Below, one piece after another: positions 26,922-35,032 of a stretch of DNA of 64,000 nucleotides (positions are counted from its first letter, which is position 1; each line of letters starts with the position of its first letter). The DNA is taken from NCBI RefSeq assembly GCF_000294775.2, contig NZ_CP015506.1:3137501-3201500 (forward strand), read 5' to 3'. A program made the translations under genes and the position numbers. A model generated the notes under the pieces. The model was not told the origin of the DNA. It made no database searches and worked only from the letters and a program-made list of their open reading frames with translations. The stretch is from Cytobacillus oceanisediminis 2691 (GTDB lineage Bacteria; Bacillota; Bacilli; Bacillales; Cytobacillaceae).

Positions 26922-27836
26922 TTACTTTGAGAAAAATCCTTTAAGGGCAAATGTTACGTTTTGTGGTCTTTCTGCCAGCCGGCGCATAAAGTATCCAAAC
27001 CAATCATCACCAAAAGGAACATAAACGCGCATTTTGTAACCTTCTTGTACCAAACTAAGCTGCATTTCCTTTCTAAAACCATATAACATCTGAAATTCGA
27101 ATTGATTTGAAGGAATATTATGCTGTTTCGCAAATTCCTTTACTTTTGCGATTATATTGTGATCATGAGAAGCGATAGCCGTATAACTTCCACTAAGCAG
27201 ATGCTCTTTAATTATATTCATATAATTTTCGTCTATCTTTTCTTTCTCTTGATAAGCTACTTCAGAAGATTCTTTATAAGCACCCTTTACTAAACGAAGA
27301 GGTATTCCTCTTAAGTCTTTTACATCTTGTTCAGCTCGAAATAAATAGGATTGGATTACTGTGCCTACATTATCATACGTTTTACGCAGCTCCCTCAATA
27401 TATCCAACGTCATTTGGCAATGTGCATAATCTTCCATATCAATCCTGACAAAGTTGTTTGTTTCTTTTGCAACATCAAGGATTCTACGCATGTTAGTAAG
27501 ACAAAAGTCTAAATCTATATCTAAACCAAGCTGTGTCATTTTTACCGATAAATTACTATTGACCCCTGATGCCGCAATTGCTTTTAACGTTTTAATATTA
27601 TATGCCGTTGCTTCCGAAGCCTCTTCCTTGCTAGAGATAAATTCTCCAAGATGATCCAATGTACAAACTATTCCTTTTTGATTCAACTCACGAACCTTTT
27701 TAATGGCGCTCTCAATAGTAACCCCCGCTACAACCTGAGAAGCTCCCAATTTCAAACCCCATTTCTTGGCTCCCTTATTAAACAATTTGTTTTGTGAAGC
27801 ATATAGAAAAACATTTTTTGAAACTTCAGCAAGCAT
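26922..27836 (-). CDS. Proline dehydrogenase
   Basis: The 304-residue monofunctional ProDH is an FAD-linked TIM barrel. It oxidises L-proline to delta1-pyrroline-5-carboxylate and passes electrons to the respiratory chain. Recognisable pieces are TLDHLGEF near 58, VRIDMEDYAHC near 130, LRLVKGAYKES near 180, and the C-terminal VPFGDDWFGYFMRRLAERPQ, whose RRLAER segment binds the substrate carboxylate. It follows the P5C dehydrogenase gene by 63 bases in the same direction, so the two finish conversion of proline to glutamate. The ATG follows GGGGGAGTATTC. Confidence 0.93.
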   Translation of the reverse strand: MLAEVSKNVFLYASQNKLFNKGAKKWGLKLGASQVVAGVTIESAIKKVRELNQKGIVCTLDHLGEFISSKEEASEATAYNIKTLKAIAASGVNSNLSVKMTQLGLDIDLDFCLTNMRRILDVAKETNNFVRIDMEDYAHCQMTLDILRELRKTYDNVGTVIQSYLFRAEQDVKDLRGIPLRLVKGAYKESSEVAYQEKEKIDENYMNIIKEHLLSGSYTAIASHDHNIIAKVKEFAKQHNIPSNQFEFQMLYGFRKEMQLSLVQEGYKMRVYVPFGDDWFGYFMRRLAERPQNVTFALKGFFSK

Positions 27837-27899
27837 GAATACTCCCCCTATAAATTGTATCTATTTAAGGATAGCGTTTTGAAAGCTGCCCACTTTATG

Positions 27900-29468
27900 T
27901 TAAATAATCTCCCCTGTTGTTTTCGCTTGTAAATGTAAAATGAGGTAATCAGGACCTCCAGCTTTAGAATCCGTTCCAGACATATTGAAGCCTCCAAATG
28001 GCTGGTATCCAACTATTGCTCCGGTACATCCACGATTGAAATAAAGATTCCCCACATGGAATTCCTTTTTTGCACGTTCAATATGACTACTATTATTAGT
28101 GATTAACGCTCCTGTTAATCCATAGTCAGTATTATTGGCGATTTCCATCATATGATCAAAATCACGACCTTTGCAAATGGCAAGTACAGGACCAAAGATT
28201 TCTTCTTGCATAATACGTGCTTTTTCGTCCACATCAGCAAAAATAGTTGGCTGAATGAAGTATCCTTTAGAGTCGTCTCCAACTCCGCCGGTCACTAACC
28301 TCCCTTCTTCCTTACCTATGCTAATATAATTTGTAATTTTGTTGTAGGATGTCTGATCTATTACAGGACCCATATAGGTATCCATGTCCTCAGGGCTTCC
28401 AACCTTAAGTGTATTTGTTAATGCTGCAACTATTTTTAGCACTTCATCATAAACATCCTTATGTACAACTGCACGAGAACCTGCGGAACATTTTTGTCCG
28501 GAAAATCCGAATGCAGAATAAACTATTGAAGATGCCGCTAGATCTAAGTCAGCGTCTTTATCTACAACGACTGTATCTTTCCCTCCCATCTCAGCAATAA
28601 CACGCTTCAGCCAAATTTGACCCATTTGTACTTTAGCTGCTCGCTCATAAATTCGGCAACCAATTTCGCGGGATCCAGTGAATGATACAAAACGAGTTTT
28701 AGGGTGATCGACAAGATAATCACCTACTTCTGATCCACTTCCTGGAATGTAGTTAAGTACACCTTTAGGAAGACCCGCTTCCAGCATAACTTCAACAAAT
28801 TTTGCTGCCACTACCGGTGTATTATTAGAAGGTTTAAGCAGAATGGTATTGCCAGCTACAATAGCGGCAGCTGCTGTCCCCGCCATGATCGCTAATGGAA
28901 AATTAAACGGAGAAATTATAATGCCAACTCCAAGCGGAATGTAATTATACTTGTTAATCTCTCCTTCCCGACTTTTAACCTTCGCTCCTTCTTTTAGCTG
29001 AACCATTTGCCGTGCATAGTACTCAAGGAAATCAATAGCTTCCGCGGTATCCGCATCAGCTTCTTTCCACGGTTTCCCCGCTTCTTTAACAAGATATCCT
29101 GAGAATTCATGTTTGCGTTCACGAATAATAGCGGCAGCGCGAAACAGGACATCTGCTCTTAACTCTGGATCCTGATTTTTCCATGTTCCAAATGAGGTAA
29201 GTGCTGCTTGCATCGCTTTTTCGGCTAATTCTTTATTAGCTTTTGAAACACTTCCGATAACTTCATTCTTATTAGCTGGATTAATAGAGTCAATTTTCTC
29301 ATGAGTTGTAATGTATTCGCCTCCGATTACAAGAGGATAATCTTTACCTAATTGTGAATTAACGGAAGCTAAAGCTTCTTCGAATGCTAATTTGTTCTCA
29401 CTTCTTGAAAAGTCTGTGAAAGGTTCATGAGTGTATTCCGGAATTTTAACCTTCTCATTTGTGTTCAT
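27900..29468 (-). CDS. L-glutamate gamma-semialdehyde (P5C) dehydrogenase
   Basis: This 522-residue aldehyde dehydrogenase oxidises the P5C product of proline dehydrogenase to glutamate with NAD+. It has IAEMGGKD with the general-base Glu and [12 protein letters not shown] with the catalytic Cys, plus SFTGSREIG in the NAD-binding fold. Length and the N-terminal [10 protein letters not shown] match Bacillus RocA/PutC-type enzymes. It is the first gene of the proline pair. About 50 bases upstream lies a degenerate XRE regulator fragment, and the likely promoter is beyond it. The ATG follows AAGGAGAGATTGGC. Confidence 0.93.
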   Translation of the reverse strand: MNTNEKVKIPEYTHEPFTDFSRSENKLAFEEALASVNSQLGKDYPLVIGGEYITTHEKIDSINPANKNEVIGSVSKANKELAEKAMQAALTSFGTWKNQDPELRADVLFRAAAIIRERKHEFSGYLVKEAGKPWKEADADTAEAIDFLEYYARQMVQLKEGAKVKSREGEINKYNYIPLGVGIIISPFNFPLAIMAGTAAAAIVAGNTILLKPSNNTPVVAAKFVEVMLEAGLPKGVLNYIPGSGSEVGDYLVDHPKTRFVSFTGSREIGCRIYERAAKVQMGQIWLKRVIAEMGGKDTVVVDKDADLDLAASSIVYSAFGFSGQKCSAGSRAVVHKDVYDEVLKIVAALTNTLKVGSPEDMDTYMGPVIDQTSYNKITNYISIGKEEGRLVTGGVGDDSKGYFIQPTIFADVDEKARIMQEEIFGPVLAICKGRDFDHMMEIANNTDYGLTGALITNNSSHIERAKKEFHVGNLYFNRGCTGAIVGYQPFGGFNMSGTDSKAGGPDYLILHLQAKTTGEII

Positions 29469-29521
29469 GCCAATCTCTCCTTTAGTTTGTAATTCTTTTT
29501 ATTAGAAGTTAATTTCATTGT

Positions 29522-29740
29522 TCAATTTAAATTTCTATTAGAAAAATCTTCGAAAAAACAGATTATAGGAATATTAAACGCATCTGGTATTTTTAATTAA
29601 GTAATAGCGATCGTAGTGGAACCTCGTTCAACTTGTGATAAAAAACTTTTCGATAAGTTTGTTTTTTCACTCAACTCCTTCACCTAAAGCTTTCTTTCTT
29701 GTCGGTATTGTCTAATCTTTTTAGAAATTCCCTCTTGCAT
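29522..29740 (-). pseudogene. Truncated XRE-cupin regulator (N-terminal remnant)
   Basis: Read from ATG 29740, the minus strand gives an HTH_3 segment (KKIRQYRQERKL, stop, VKELSEKTNLSKSFLSQVER, GSTTIAIT, stop) and then FNIPIICFFEDF before a final TGA. It aligns closely with residues 1-70 of the intact regulator at 26153-26698, but has two internal stop codons, a short deletion and no cupin domain. The upstream DNA is also similar, so this is a partial duplication of the regulator and its promoter, now decayed, sitting ahead of the proline operon. Confidence 0.8.
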
Positions 29741-29807
29741 TTTATTCCTGCCAAATAAATTATTTTCATATATATGAATATTTTTAAGTATTACTGTATT
29801 AATTACA

Positions 29808-29816
29808 ATATTACCA
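29808..29816 (-). promoter_or_regulatory. Extended -10 element upstream of the XRE remnant and proline operon
   Basis: TGGTAATAT on the minus strand is identical to the element ahead of the intact regulator, and a TAAGTATTACTGTATT block lies downstream in both places. Because the duplicated gene is dead, this promoter may now read through to the P5C dehydrogenase gene 340 bases away (inference). Confidence 0.35.
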
Positions 29817-29914
29817 TATACTTTTTTAAATTAACTATATATTTTTAATTTAAAAATATATTTGACTTTTCCTGCGATTTTTATAAAAAAGAAAAATCGT
29901 TGCCCCCAAAAATG

Positions 29915-29961
29915 AAAAAAGACCTCAATCCAGCCATTTCTTTGTACGACTGAATTGGGTC
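29915..29961 (-). terminator. Minus-strand intrinsic terminator
   Basis: GACCCAATTCAG and CTGGATTGAGGTC form a near-perfect stem that is followed on the minus strand by TTTTTTCATTTTT. No intact gene precedes it, so it ends either a lost gene or a short non-coding transcript from the 29970-30170 gap. Confidence 0.5.
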
Positions 29962-29966
29962 CTCAC

Positions 29967-30170
29967 ATGAAGTCTGGTATATTAACACCCAACGTATCAT
30001 AGGACTTTATTATTTTGAATTGCCTGAGCTAGCCGAATACCAATGACCTATATTTGAGTCACAATATATGAATCTATGGAGCTCAATATAGATGTGACGC
30101 TTTCTCCGATGGCAGCAGTTCACACCACCAGCATTTTCCTAAACCTGTCAAAAAAACTCAAGATAAGCAG
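29967..30170. other. Gene-free region before the padR promoter
   Basis: I see no supported gene. A 33-codon plus-strand frame without a ribosome binding site, and a minus-strand stretch reading IGIRLAQAIQNNKVL between stops, look like remnants, but I cannot name a family. With the terminator at 29915-29961 this is best read as a decayed minus-strand gene or an uncharacterised transcript. Confidence 0.3.
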
Positions 30171-30240
30171 TTGATTATTGTCACGTCCATACTGTATGAT
30201 ACATAGTATCAACCATATAGTGTATGACATATAGTATATC
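30171..30240 (+). promoter_or_regulatory. padR promoter with overlapping inverted-repeat operators
   Basis: TTGATT (30171-30176), an 18-base spacer and TATGAT (30195-30200) form a sigma-A promoter. The inverted repeat TGATAC-ATA-GTATCA (30197-30211) overlaps the -10, and a related CATATAGT...CATATAGTATAT block follows up to 30240. PadR proteins bind such ATAC/GTAT repeats, so autorepression is likely. Confidence 0.6.
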
Positions 30241-30255
30241 AAGCGAGGTGATTGA

Positions 30256-30603
30256 ATGAGCACGCTGCTGAATTCGTTAACAACAGAACTGCGCAGAGGG
30301 ACATTGACGCTGGCAGTGCTGAGCCAGCTTCGGACACCGCAATACGGATATTCACTGGTTCAGTTATTGGAGGATTCCGGCATTAATATTGATCAGAGCA
30401 CGTTATATCCATTGCTGCGGCGTCTGGAAAAACAGGAGCTTGTCACGAGCAGCTGGGATCATACGGAGAGCCGGCCGCGCAAGTATTATGTTTTAAGCGA
30501 ACTGGGTCTGGAGACATTTCTGCAACTGAGAGAAGAATGGATTAAGAATTCCAAACAGCTTTTCGGGCTGTTAAAGGGGGATGAGGAAGATGAATTTAAT
30601 TGA
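30256..30603 (+). CDS. PadR-family transcriptional regulator
   Basis: The 115-residue winged-helix protein has the PadR core: RRGTLTLAVLSQLRTPQYGYSL, then DQSTLYPLLRRLEKQELVTS and the wing ESRPRKYYVLSELG. These regulators respond to small hydrophobic ligands or membrane stress. The gene overlaps the next reading frame, whose HAAS-domain membrane protein is its usual partner. Inverted repeats over its promoter point to autoregulation. The ATG follows GAGGTGATTGA. Confidence 0.9.
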   Translation: MSTLLNSLTTELRRGTLTLAVLSQLRTPQYGYSLVQLLEDSGINIDQSTLYPLLRRLEKQELVTSSWDHTESRPRKYYVLSELGLETFLQLREEWIKNSKQLFGLLKGDEEDEFN

Positions 30604-31591
30604 AGTATATATACAGGAAGTGACCCGGAGACTGCCTGAAAAGAGCCGTGCGGATATCGCACTCGAGCTGCAGTCAACAATCGGGGATATGCTTCCGGAT
30701 GATTACAATGAGGAAGATGTTAAAGATGTCCTCAGCAAATTGGGCAGTCCCGCAGCCCTGGCGGCAGGATACCGGGATCAGCCGATGCATTTAATCGGGC
30801 CGCGCTATTTCGATGTATATGTATCACTGTTAAAAATGATCCTGCCGATAGCCGCAGCGATTTCATTGATTTCGATTGCTGCCGAGTTTATATTTAATTT
30901 TAACCGTGACGAAACGATCATCAATGCCATACTCGAATTAATGGGCTACGGAATTTGGAGACTCATTGAAGTGGCCGTCCAGGTGTTTTTCTGGCTGACG
31001 ATTGTATTCGCCGTTATTGAGAGGATGGATAAAGGAAAAGAGCAGCATCCTTTATCACCAAGCTTAAAACCATGGACTCCGGAGGATTTGAAAAGCATTA
31101 CGTATATTCCGAAGAAAAGAGCCATTTCCAAGTTTGAGGTGTTCGGAAGCTTAATGTGGACTGCCATTTGGGCAACCCTTTACTTTTATGCCGACCGGCT
31201 TATGGGTGTCTATATGGGCGGAGGTGAAGGACTGGAGTTCAAGATTCCCGCGGTCAACCAGGATGTGCTGCTCGGATACTGGCCGATCGTCGTGGTAATC
31301 ATTGCGCTCGAAGCGGGACTCGCTCTCTACAAACTCATCATTGGCCAATGGACGAAAAGAATGGCCATCTTCAATACCATCCTTGAGCTGTTTGCCACCA
31401 TCGTGTTCATCTTCATCCTGCTGAACCCGAATTTGCTCCAGCAGGAATTTGTAATTTACATGACTGATTTATTTTCAATATCAGCTGCCCAATTGAAGAG
31501 CTGGCTGCTCAGCAGCATCATCATTATTTTCATCATTTATGCAGGAATCAGTATTTATGATGGAATCCGCAAATCGAGAATCACCTCTTAA
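30590..31591 (+). CDS. HAAS-domain multi-pass membrane protein
   Basis: The protein has about 333 residues. The first 70 (MNLIEVYIQEVTRRLPEKSR onward, with DVLSKLGSPAALAAGYRD) form the alpha-helical HAAS domain that typically accompanies PadR regulators. About six hydrophobic helices follow (near 80, 120, 180, 220, 255 and 300). HAAS proteins are thought to sense membrane conditions and interact with the PadR partner; the precise role is unknown. I choose ATG 30590, 9 bases after AAAGGGGG, over ATG 30581, which abuts it. The start overlaps the end of padR. Confidence 0.85.
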   Translation: MNLIEVYIQEVTRRLPEKSRADIALELQSTIGDMLPDDYNEEDVKDVLSKLGSPAALAAGYRDQPMHLIGPRYFDVYVSLLKMILPIAAAISLISIAAEFIFNFNRDETIINAILELMGYGIWRLIEVAVQVFFWLTIVFAVIERMDKGKEQHPLSPSLKPWTPEDLKSITYIPKKRAISKFEVFGSLMWTAIWATLYFYADRLMGVYMGGGEGLEFKIPAVNQDVLLGYWPIVVVIIALEAGLALYKLIIGQWTKRMAIFNTILELFATIVFIFILLNPNLLQQEFVIYMTDLFSISAAQLKSWLLSSIIIIFIIYAGISIYDGIRKSRITS

Positions 31592-31598
31592 ACAAAAA

Positions 31599-31633
31599 CA
31601 GACACACTGATGGTTCCAGTGTGTCTGTTTTTT
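31599..31633. terminator. Bidirectional terminator between the HAAS gene and ctaB
   Basis: An 11-bp perfect stem (CAGACACACTG/CAGTGTGTCTG, 7-nt loop) is followed by six T on the plus strand and preceded by five A, so it can serve both convergent genes. Confidence 0.9.
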
Positions 31634-32549
31634 ACAAATTAAAAATAATCCCCATAATCGAGTAAATAATCACCGTCGAAAAAAGAACTGTCATATGGAC
31701 AAGCGAAAAGATAAACAGGGATTTCGCCCACTTTTCCGGGTCCATCCGCTTGTAGCCGTAGATACTGAGTGCCAGCCAGGCAATCCCGAGGAGCAGGGCT
31801 ACGAGCATAAGGCCGATGCTTAAGGACCCTAACAGAAAGCTGATCCCAATCAAAACAACTAAATAAACATTCGTCTGGATATACGTCCTTCTAACACCTT
31901 TAACAACAGGCAGCATCGGCACATTCGCCGCTTTATATTCATCATGCTTCCGGATCGCAATCGCATAAAAGTGCGGCATTTGCCAAATGATGGTGATGAT
32001 GAACAGCCCAAGGATCGCAGGATGCGTGATATTTGGGTGGATGGCAGCCCAGCCGATAAGCGGCGGCATCGCACCTGAAATGCTGCCGATCTCCGTGTTA
32101 TAAATGGTTCTTCGTTTGCTCCACATCGTGTAAGGGACCACATAAAAAAACAGCCCCAAAAATCCAAGCAGCCCCGCTAATGGAGTCGTAAAGGCAAGAG
32201 CGAGGATTCCAAACACAGACATGAAGGCAGCAAGCCACAACACCTGCTTTGGCTTGATTTCCCCTGTGACAGTTGGTCTGCTTTGGGTCCGCTTCATGAT
32301 CGAATCGATATCACGGTCATATAAATTATTAAAAGCCCCGGCTGCCCCCATTACAAGGCTTGAGCCAATAAAGGCCAGCAGAATCTCGGGCAGCTTCTCC
32401 AGAAGGCCGAAGTCATACGTATATAAGGCCAGTGTTAATCCTGCAAACATCGGGATCAGGTTGGATTTAATAATCCCTGTTTTGACTGTCAGTGCGAGGA
32501 TCTTTGATAAAGGCCGTCCCTGCATCTTCAGGGTTTCTTCCTCTTTCAT
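31632..32549 (-). CDS. ctaB: Protoheme IX farnesyltransferase (heme O synthase)
   Basis: The 305-residue polyprenyltransferase (UbiA family) converts protoheme to heme O for terminal oxidases by adding a farnesyl group. It has the two aspartate-rich prenyl-diphosphate sites: NNLYDRDIDSIMKRTQSRP near 72-90, and the HDEYKAANVPMLPVVKG segment near 210-226, with about nine membrane helices. The ATG follows AAGGGGAAG. It stands alone here, away from the usual ctaA/ctaCDEF neighbours, which suggests relocation or a second copy. Confidence 0.93.
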   Translation of the reverse strand: MKEEETLKMQGRPLSKILALTVKTGIIKSNLIPMFAGLTLALYTYDFGLLEKLPEILLAFIGSSLVMGAAGAFNNLYDRDIDSIMKRTQSRPTVTGEIKPKQVLWLAAFMSVFGILALAFTTPLAGLLGFLGLFFYVVPYTMWSKRRTIYNTEIGSISGAMPPLIGWAAIHPNITHPAILGLFIITIIWQMPHFYAIAIRKHDEYKAANVPMLPVVKGVRRTYIQTNVYLVVLIGISFLLGSLSIGLMLVALLLGIAWLALSIYGYKRMDPEKWAKSLFIFSLVHMTVLFSTVIIYSIMGIIFNL

Positions 32550-32780
32550 GATCGTTTCTTCCCCTTTTAATTATTCTCTCTTTCTCTATACGCCAATACT
32601 AATTATACACCTATTATAACAGGAGTTGATGCACAATGATTTCTGAAAAATCCCCATGCTGGTAAACTCCCCGGAAAAAGAAAAGAGAACCTTGCCTGCC
32701 GCTTAGTCCTCCTTGTTGATTCTAACATTATTTGCATGGTAATGGGGCTTTTAATCGTGACATCTTTGTATCCATTTCAA

Positions 32781-33521
32781 TCAGAAAATGATTCCCCCAG
32801 GGCCTGACCCAATTTCTTCACGTTTTACCTTCTGGATATAGGATTCCTTTTCAAAGGTATGGATGTACCGGTTTAATTTGTAATAGCCGATATCATTAAC
32901 CGTATAAAAAATGATTACCGGTTTTCCATTTTTATAGAAAAAATGAGGATGTAGGATATCTGGAATTTCCTTCAATTCATCCCACGGGTGAATAAAATTT
33001 AAGTAGTCTTCTATTCGCGGATTCCGCTCGTCTATATCTGAACGCATCTCTTCTCTGTAATCATCCGTATAAGGCAAAATCCGATCCTGTCCCCATGAAC
33101 AGCCATGCCATATCGCCCCAAATTCATAAAGCTCATGCAAAGCAATAGCTGCCTGCAGATAAGATAAAGGTGACCTATCCCCATCAATCGCACCCATAAA
33201 GTCATCCAATGCGAACTGAGGCTTAGGAGGACTGAGAAAAAAGTCATCCATTTGGTCGCAAAGGTCAGGATCAGGAAGCTCCATTGCAGCTGGAATCGCC
33301 CAGACCATTCCATTGCCGTTTCCTCCGCTGAAGTATTGATATCCTCTTAGCTTGAATTCTTTCTTGATCTTTAATTGAGAGAAGCCATGGATAATATCTT
33401 CAGGATTATCGGCTGAGATGCTCCAGCCGGCTGGAGGTTCCATTCGGTCTGAATCATCAGCAGGATTCACGATGATATTTGGCTTAACGGCTGAGGCGGT
33501 GAATATGGTCAGGTTTTTCAT
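32781..33521 (-). CDS. Hypothetical protein, 246 aa
   Basis: I do not recognise a family. The sequence is soluble, acidic and aromatic-rich, with no signal peptide or membrane helix. It opens MKNLTIFTASAVKPNIIV, has DDFMGAIDGDRSPLSYLQAA and an unusual HGCSWGQDRILPYTDDYREE in the centre, and ends GSGPGGIIF. The ATG follows AAAGGGAGATAATCATAC. It is monocistronic, between ctaB and the coiled-coil gene. The codon use looks native. Function is not inferred. Confidence 0.6.
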   Translation of the reverse strand: MKNLTIFTASAVKPNIIVNPADDSDRMEPPAGWSISADNPEDIIHGFSQLKIKKEFKLRGYQYFSGGNGNGMVWAIPAAMELPDPDLCDQMDDFFLSPPKPQFALDDFMGAIDGDRSPLSYLQAAIALHELYEFGAIWHGCSWGQDRILPYTDDYREEMRSDIDERNPRIEDYLNFIHPWDELKEIPDILHPHFFYKNGKPVIIFYTVNDIGYYKLNRYIHTFEKESYIQKVKREEIGSGPGGIIF

Positions 33522-33621
33522 GTATGATTATCTCCCTTTGAATTATGTCATCATCTTTCTTCATTAATTGTACGACGCAGCCCTGTTAAATTTTCAGATA
33601 GGCAGATCAGGAAAATGAAAA

Positions 33622-33661
33622 CACCTGTCCTCTAAGTCCAAAGCGTACTTGAGGTCAGGTG
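33622..33661. repeat. Imperfect hairpin, REP-like
   Basis: Arms CACCTGTCCTC and GAGGTCAGGTG pair with one mismatch around an 18-nt loop. There is no T-tract. A similarly built hairpin (AGTGCCT/AGGCACT) lies at 34373-34409. Such CACCTG/GGTGCC hairpins resemble dispersed repeats of Bacillus genomes (recollection). Confidence 0.3.
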
Positions 33662-33717
33662 CCTGATTTGGAACAAATGGTGAAGATGAAGATTGTACGA
33701 AGTGTTCTTCTGGAGGA

Positions 33718-34245
33718 TTACTGATTGTTCAGCTTATAGATCTGCCGGGAGTGCTCTGAAATCTTCTGATCATAATAAGCAAGATCATGTCTTGAAATAG
33801 CTGATTCTTTAAGATCGGCAATCTGTTCAATAGCCTGATCTGCTTTCGCATCAATAGCAGACAATTTTTCATTCATTTCATTCATTTTAACATTTGTAGC
33901 AGCGACACTATGAATCAATTGTTGGATATGGTCCTCATGCCGTTTTAAGTCCGCTGTCAGCCTTTTATCCATCGAACTGACCTTTTGGTCCAGAACGTTC
34001 AGCCTTTTATCCATCGAGCTGACTTTTTGATCCAGAGCGTCCAGCCTTTTATCCATCGAGCTGACCTTTTGGTCCAGAACGTTCAGCCTTTTATCCATCG
34101 AGCTGACATTTTGATCCAGAGCGTCCAGCCTTTTATCCATCGAGCTGACTTTTTGATCCAGAGCGTCCAGTCTTTTGTCCATGGAATCAACCTTATGATC
34201 TAATGATTCAAGCTTGTTCAGGATTAAATTAAGTACTTTTTCCAC
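33718..34245 (-). CDS. Coiled-coil protein with tandem 14-residue repeats
   Basis: The product has about 175 residues. After a short helix it contains about six tandem 14-residue units of the form LDALDQKVSSMDKR (42 bp each; LNVLDQ in alternate units), i.e. two heptads per unit, forming a long coiled coil. A second helical half (VAATNVKMNEMNEKLSAIDA) follows and ends YKLNNQ. The repeated DNA makes copy-number change by slippage likely. I prefer GTG 34245 as start, 8 bases after GGAGG. No enzymatic domain is visible; a scaffold or DNA/membrane-associated role is possible but unsupported. Confidence 0.75.
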   Translation of the reverse strand: MEKVLNLILNKLESLDHKVDSMDKRLDALDQKVSSMDKRLDALDQNVSSMDKRLNVLDQKVSSMDKRLDALDQKVSSMDKRLNVLDQKVSSMDKRLTADLKRHEDHIQQLIHSVAATNVKMNEMNEKLSAIDAKADQAIEQIADLKESAISRHDLAYYDQKISEHSRQIYKLNNQ

Positions 34246-34372
34246 CTTTCTCACCTCCTTCTCGTATCATTATATCAGGAACTATGTCGAATTAGACAAG
34301 AATTTTGGGATCTTAGCTAGTCCGGATAGCAGTCAAAATGTGCGGCTGCCTTAGCAATACACCTCTTTAGAA

Positions 34373-34409
34373 AGTGCCTATCCCCATACTGTTATGCTGG
34401 ACAGGCACT
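34373..34409 (-). terminator. Hairpin downstream of comK
   Basis: AGTGCCTATCC pairs with GGACAGGCACT (one mismatch) around a 15-nt loop about 30 bases beyond the comK stop. The minus-strand tail TTTCTAAAG is a weak T-tract, so termination is probable but not certain. Confidence 0.45.
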
Positions 34410-34437
34410 CTTAAGCCGGCAAAGAAGCTATCTGCTG

Positions 34438-35001
34438 CTACTCTTTCTTCCTTTCAATGATATAATTCCGCTTCCCTTTTTGAACCGAGTAAGTATCAGT
34501 GGTTCTTTCCATAACAAAGCTGAAGGTATTTTCCTTGCGCTTGGATATTCTGGATGCCAGCTTCTCTGTCCGGTCATATCTCATAGAAACCTCTTTTTCA
34601 GCAGCATTCAGTTTAAAACAATGACCGCCACTTACATAAACGTTTGAGGTATTATGGCCCTCAGGCATAATGGCATCTACATGATGAAGCGCAAACCACA
34701 CACATTCATCGTGGCCAGGGGAAGTATGAGGAAACCAATACATGTCCATGCCGCCTGGAATTCATACTGGTGCAGCTCTGCAGGGTCCAAGTATGGTTTT
34801 TGAACCGCTCGATGCACCATTCAGATCGAAACCATAATAATTTATGCTTTCGTCTATGATCTCAATCGGTTTCCTCTTTACCATAAACGTATAATTCCCT
34901 TCCAAAACCAAACTGCAGCATTCTCCTGCTTCGTTAAAATGGGCTCTTATTGATTTCGTTTCCGGAATGATAATGTACTTCTTTATTAGTAATGCATTCA
35001 T
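34438..35001 (-). pseudogene. comK: Competence transcription factor ComK gene with an in-frame TGA
   Basis: Reading from ATG 35001, the first 79 codons (YIIIPETKSIRAHF, FMVKRKPIEIIDESINYYGF) align with the N-terminal half of Bacillus ComK. A TGA at 34764-34762 then interrupts the frame. The same frame continues as IPGGMDMYWFPHTSP and FKLNAAEKEVSMRYDRTEK to the stop at 34438, matching the ComK C-terminal half. The total, 187 codons, is close to the usual 190. No shift or other stop occurs, so this is one nonsense lesion, a sequencing error, or programmed readthrough. ComK activates late competence genes by binding AT-rich boxes as a tetramer, so the truncated product should be inactive. The TGA corresponds to the Met of PPIMV in B. 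subtilis ComK (alignment from memory). Confidence 0.75.
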
Positions 35002-35032
35002 TGTAATTAATACCCTCCCTTAAACTTCACTA

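Noticed and set aside
33955..34200. Evenly spaced 42-bp repeats resembling a CRISPR array
   Set aside because: They encode in-frame heptad repeats of a coiled-coil protein and have no spacers.
34738..34764. Frameshift in comK
   Set aside because: The distance between the two open segments is a multiple of three and the sequence around the TGA stays in one frame, so it is a nonsense codon and not a shift.
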